A stretch of DNA of 8,547 nucleotides, taken from positions 41,460 through 50,006 of the forward strand of contig PBAA01000009.1 in NCBI GenBank assembly GCA_002715785.1, read 5' to 3'. The DNA comes from Gammaproteobacteria bacterium (lineage in GTDB: Bacteria > Pseudomonadota > Gammaproteobacteria > Pseudomonadales > Azotimanducaceae). A program made the translations under genes and the position numbers. This document shows positions 6,475-8,547 of the stretch, in pieces; the first letter of the stretch is position 1; each line of letters begins with the position of its first letter. The notes under the pieces were generated by a model. The model saw only the letters and a program-made list of their open reading frames with translations, searched no databases and was not told where the DNA came from.

Positions 6475-6487
6475 GTTCACGTTGAAC
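6475..6487. repeat. Short inverted repeat upstream of the yciB leader
   Basis: GTTCA (6475-6479) and TGAAC (6483-6487) flank CGT, giving a compact 13-bp dyad about 29 bp before the small ORF. The size and spacing are like half-sites of a dimeric repressor, but such dyads also occur by chance. I found no convincing sigma-70 promoter around it. Confidence 0.2.
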
Positions 6488-6515
6488 TCGATGATCACTT
6501 CACTGAAAGGAAATT

Positions 6516-6581
6516 ATGAGATTCGTCTTCCATACCACTTCGACTCACGCTCTCGCCCTCTGTGTCCCCTGCCCGAGCTGA
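6516..6581 (+). CDS. Possible 21-residue leader peptide upstream of yciB
   Basis: A 22-codon frame runs from ATG 6516 to TGA 6579-6581 and ends 3 nt before the yciB ATG. An AAGGA Shine-Dalgarno lies 4 nt before its start; this is the best ribosome binding site in the window, while yciB itself has none that I recognise. The peptide starts MRFVFHTT and ends ALCVPCPS. It is not enriched in one amino acid as attenuation leaders are, and I do not recognise it. The likely effect, if translated, is to deliver ribosomes to yciB by termination-reinitiation. A chance frame is possible. Confidence 0.35.
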   Translation: MRFVFHTTSTHALALCVPCPS

Positions 6582-6584
6582 GCC

Positions 6585-7190
6585 ATGAAAAAATTTCTTG
6601 AGACTCTGCCCGGCTTGGTTTTCACCGCCCTTTACTTCGGCAACTGGGCAATTTTCGGCAACTGGGACATCTATTTGGCGACCACAGGGTTAATGATCAG
6701 TGCATTGATCCAAGTATTGGTCATGAAACTCTACGGCTGGAAAATTTCGGTGATGATCGGTCTATTTTTTTGGCTCGCGATGATTTTTGGAGGGATGACT
6801 CTGTTCTTTCAAAACGTCGTTTTCATCCAATGGAAGCCAACCATCTTCCATTGGGGTGCCGCACTGGCAATTGTCGGCAGTCGATTTATCGGGACAGGTC
6901 AATTCATCCCTGACGCTCTTGGGAAGTTTCTCTCACTCGACCTGCCTGATCGTGCATGGAAGCACCTCACCTGGGGATGGGCGGCAGGTTGGTTCATAAT
7001 GGGCGCCGCGAATCTCTATGTCGCATTCCAGTTTTCGGAACAGTTTTGGATGGCATACAAACCGATCGCTGGCTTCGTTTTCACTTTCGCTTTGGTTTTC
7101 GCCAGTTATTTTTACCTTTACCGCGGCCATCAGTTACCCCACAACCCAGGTTACGAGTCAGAAAATAGTGAACCCAAACCAAACAACTAA
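6585..7190 (+). CDS. yciB: Inner-membrane envelope protein YciB (IspZ family)
   Basis: YciB-family proteins are multi-pass inner-membrane proteins linked to cell-envelope upkeep and septation; their molecular activity is not settled. The 201 residues start MKKFLETLPGLVF, like E. coli YciB (MKQFLDFLP), and share GGMTLFFQN (69-77, GGLTLFFHN in E. coli), IQWKPT (81-86), the LTWGWAAGWFIMGAANLYVAF segment (128-148) and a C-terminal YFYLYRG (175-181). About five hydrophobic membrane segments lie at 29-48, 54-75, 88-104, 130-150 and 160-180, with a shorter hydrophobic stretch at the N-terminus. FGNWAI is followed directly by FGNWDI (18-29), a duplication absent from E. coli YciB. The polar tail after 181 is longer than in E. 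coli. It is divergent from trpS; pdxJ follows after 63 nt. Confidence 0.92.
   Translation: MKKFLETLPGLVFTALYFGNWAIFGNWDIYLATTGLMISALIQVLVMKLYGWKISVMIGLFFWLAMIFGGMTLFFQNVVFIQWKPTIFHWGAALAIVGSRFIGTGQFIPDALGKFLSLDLPDRAWKHLTWGWAAGWFIMGAANLYVAFQFSEQFWMAYKPIAGFVFTFALVFASYFYLYRGHQLPHNPGYESENSEPKPNN
6636..6671 (+). repeat. In-frame 18-bp tandem duplication within yciB
   Basis: TTCGGCAACTGGG occurs at 6636-6648 and again at 6654-6666. The units of 18 bp (6636-6653, 6654-6671) are identical at 15 positions and encode FGNWAI and FGNWDI. The spacing of exactly six codons keeps the frame open. Confidence 0.85.
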
Positions 7191-7253
7191 AGGAACAACC
7201 TCCGTCGACCCGGGCACTATGCTTAGGCTTGGAGGCCTGCGTCAGCGATAGCT

Positions 7254-8057
7254 ATGACCGCGCTCTCAGTGAACGTAAATAAGGTGGCTTGGCTGCGCAA
7301 CGCTCGAGGTGGCTCTCGTCCCGATCTGAGTGAGACGACTAGAACCGTCATAAAAGCCGGCGCAAATGGAATCACCGTTCATCCTCGACCCGACCAACGG
7401 CACATTCGTCCTCAAGACGTGATCGATATACAAGCCGTCATATCCGCTACCAACGAGGTTGAATTCAACATCGAGGGTAATCCGACAGCGGAGCCACGAG
7501 AAAATGGATATCCAGGGTTCTATCAACTTGTCGAGGCAGCAAAACCAGATCAATGCACGCTTGTGCCCGACACGGAGCACCAGCTCACGTCAGATCATGG
7601 TTGGGAACTCCGCGAAGCTACGACATTCGATAGCGTCAGATCGATAATCGCTAAGTACCAAGATCTCGGTACGAGGGTCAGCTTGTTCATCGATCCGGAT
7701 CCCGACCAAATCTCTAGAGCGCGTGATGTCGGCGCAGACCGAATCGAACTGTATACGGGACCGTACGCAGACTCCGTGGCCACATATGGGATTGATTCCG
7801 AAGAGGCGGGCAAGCAGTGGGAGCTATACCGCAGAGCCGTTATTCACGCCAAAGAACGAGGCCTAGGGATAAACGCGGGGCACGACCTAAACCTCGCCAA
7901 CCTGACTCGATTCTGTTCCATCGGAGACATCGATGAGGTCTCGATCGGTCACGCGCTCATTGCGGACGCGCTGGATCACGGATTAGCGGTAACAGTCGAG
8001 CGTTATCTTGAAGCCTTGCGCACGGCGGTATCGAACGATCGAATGACGCCGGCTTAA
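7254..8057 (+). CDS. pdxJ: Pyridoxine 5'-phosphate synthase, long subtype
   Basis: PdxJ condenses 1-deoxyxylulose 5-phosphate with 3-amino-2-oxopropyl phosphate to pyridoxine 5'-phosphate, the last ring-forming step of the DXP-dependent vitamin B6 pathway. It is a cytosolic TIM barrel. The catalytic residues are in place: H43 (GITVHPRPDQRH), E74 (FNIEGNP) and H210 (NAGHD), with R18 (LRNARGG), H50 and the phosphate loop IGHA (231-234). At 267 residues it is longer than the E. coli enzyme (about 243). The N-terminal NVNK (7-10) replaces the NIDH of the E. coli type. LTSDHGWEL and IELYTGPYA agree with the longer subtype I recall from Xanthomonas-like bacteria. The ATG is the only start codon after the in-frame TAG at 7224; GGAGG at 7231 is too far away to be a normal ribosome binding site. 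Its stop overlaps the frr stop. Confidence 0.95.
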   Translation: MTALSVNVNKVAWLRNARGGSRPDLSETTRTVIKAGANGITVHPRPDQRHIRPQDVIDIQAVISATNEVEFNIEGNPTAEPRENGYPGFYQLVEAAKPDQCTLVPDTEHQLTSDHGWELREATTFDSVRSIIAKYQDLGTRVSLFIDPDPDQISRARDVGADRIELYTGPYADSVATYGIDSEEAGKQWELYRRAVIHAKERGLGINAGHDLNLANLTRFCSIGDIDEVSIGHALIADALDHGLAVTVERYLEALRTAVSNDRMTPA

Positions 8058-8547
8058 AATGCGAGCAAGTCCGATTCCTTTTCCGCGAGGACATCGTCAA
8101 CTTCATTAACCCGAGAATCAGTTATTTTCTGTAGCTGCTCCTCTGCTCGGCGCCCTTCATCCTCCGTCGATTCTTTTTCACGGACGAGCTCGCGGACATC
8201 GGCAATCGCGTCGCGTCTCACGTTTCGAATGGACACACGCGCAGTTTCCGCTTCACCTTTCGCCTTTCGAATCAGGTCACGTCGATTTTCCTCCGTCAAA
8301 GGGGGTAGTGGTAGACGAATGGCTTCGCGTGTGCCCGTCGGTGTTAAACCAAGATCGCTTTTTAGTATCGCCTTCTCAATATCTGGAATAACTGACTTTT
8401 CCCAGGGCGTGATCATGAGCGTCCGTGCATCCTCAACGCTAATCGATGCAACCTGATTTATCGGAGTCAAGGTCCCGTAATACTCAACTTCTATTGCATC
8501 AAGTAATGAAGGTGTTGCGCGACCGGTGCGAATTCGGGAAAAAGCAG
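8054..8547 (-). CDS. frr: Ribosome recycling factor, N-terminus cut by window edge
   Basis: RRF works with EF-G to split the post-termination ribosome so it can be reused. The frame is open to the right edge; 163 residues are visible, so about 20 N-terminal residues of the usual 185 are missing. Motifs are typical: RIRTGRATPSLLD, EYYGTLTPINQ, ASISVEDARTL, KAILKSDLGLTPT, RLPLPPLTEENRRDL and SIRNVRRDA. The C-terminal helix ends ADKE-like as AEKESDLLAF. The TTG near 8470 is only an internal codon. The stop (TTA at 8054-8056 on the plus strand) overlaps the pdxJ stop, so no terminator fits between the two genes. In many bacteria uppS follows frr; here it does not. Confidence 0.97.
   Translation of the reverse strand, partial: AFSRIRTGRATPSLLDAIEVEYYGTLTPINQVASISVEDARTLMITPWEKSVIPDIEKAILKSDLGLTPTGTREAIRLPLPPLTEENRRDLIRKAKGEAETARVSIRNVRRDAIADVRELVREKESTEDEGRRAEEQLQKITDSRVNEVDDVLAEKESDLLAF

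Noticed and set aside
6290..6584. trp-type attenuator or T-box upstream of trpS
   Set aside because: No Trp-rich leader peptide, specifier-like structure or terminator hairpin with T-run is seen on the minus strand upstream of trpS.
7196..7253. Promoter or regulatory RNA in front of pdxJ
   Set aside because: TATGCT at 7218-7223 resembles a -10 box but lacks a -35 partner, and restriction-like palindromes (GTCGAC, CCCGGG) there are chance-sized. Cotranscription with yciB explains pdxJ equally well.
1..8547. Mobile element, CRISPR array, toxin-antitoxin pair, phage or defence genes
   Set aside because: No transposase, integrase, terminal repeats, spaced direct repeats or accessory-type genes were found; nearly all the DNA is accounted for by conserved housekeeping genes.

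Overview
The window looks like a stretch of chromosomal housekeeping DNA from a gammaproteobacterium, probably an uncultured or environmental one. Three things point there. The gene pair mtaD-ubiG sits divergent from gyrA, and the run trpS-scpA-scpB-rluB faces away from a yciB-type gene; both arrangements resemble Pseudomonas-like Gammaproteobacteria as I remember them. UbiG implies ubiquinone respiration. ScpA and ScpB imply SMC-ScpAB condensin rather than the MukBEF of enterics and vibrios. I cannot name the genus. I see no phage, transposon, CRISPR array, tRNA, rRNA or defence genes.

Layout. Positions 1-356 (minus strand) hold the start of gyrA, cut by the window edge. A 144-bp divergent spacer follows, with a good extended -10 promoter for gyrA and a -10-like box directly in front of mtaD. 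Positions 501-2515 (plus) hold mtaD and ubiG, joined by an ATGA overlap. A 71-bp convergent spacer separates them from a minus-strand operon read trpS > scpA > scpB > rluB (6289 down to 2587), whose junctions are a 4-nt overlap, a 1-nt overlap and a 12-nt gap. Upstream of trpS lies a 295-bp divergent spacer with a trpS -10 box, a long two-tier inverted repeat and a small open frame with a good Shine-Dalgarno sequence. Plus-strand yciB (6585-7190) and pdxJ (7254-8057) follow. The pdxJ stop overlaps, tail to tail, the stop of minus-strand frr, which runs off the right edge.

How the genes fit together. MtaD and UbiG meet in S-adenosylmethionine metabolism: UbiG makes S-adenosylhomocysteine, and MtaD-type deaminases can remove this and methylthioadenosine. 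The trpS operon combines tRNA charging, chromosome segregation (ScpAB) and 23S rRNA pseudouridylation (RluB). YciB is an inner-membrane envelope protein, PdxJ makes vitamin B6 and Frr recycles ribosomes.

No novel multi-gene system is visible. The points worth a second look lie within familiar genes: a four-cysteine [4Fe-4S]-type motif and a HIAH signature in TrpS; Leu at the quinolone-contact position and a forced acidic N-terminal extension in GyrA; an in-frame 18-bp duplication in yciB; the 51-bp inverted repeat and the leader-like small ORF before yciB; and the frr neighbourhood, which lacks the usual downstream uppS.
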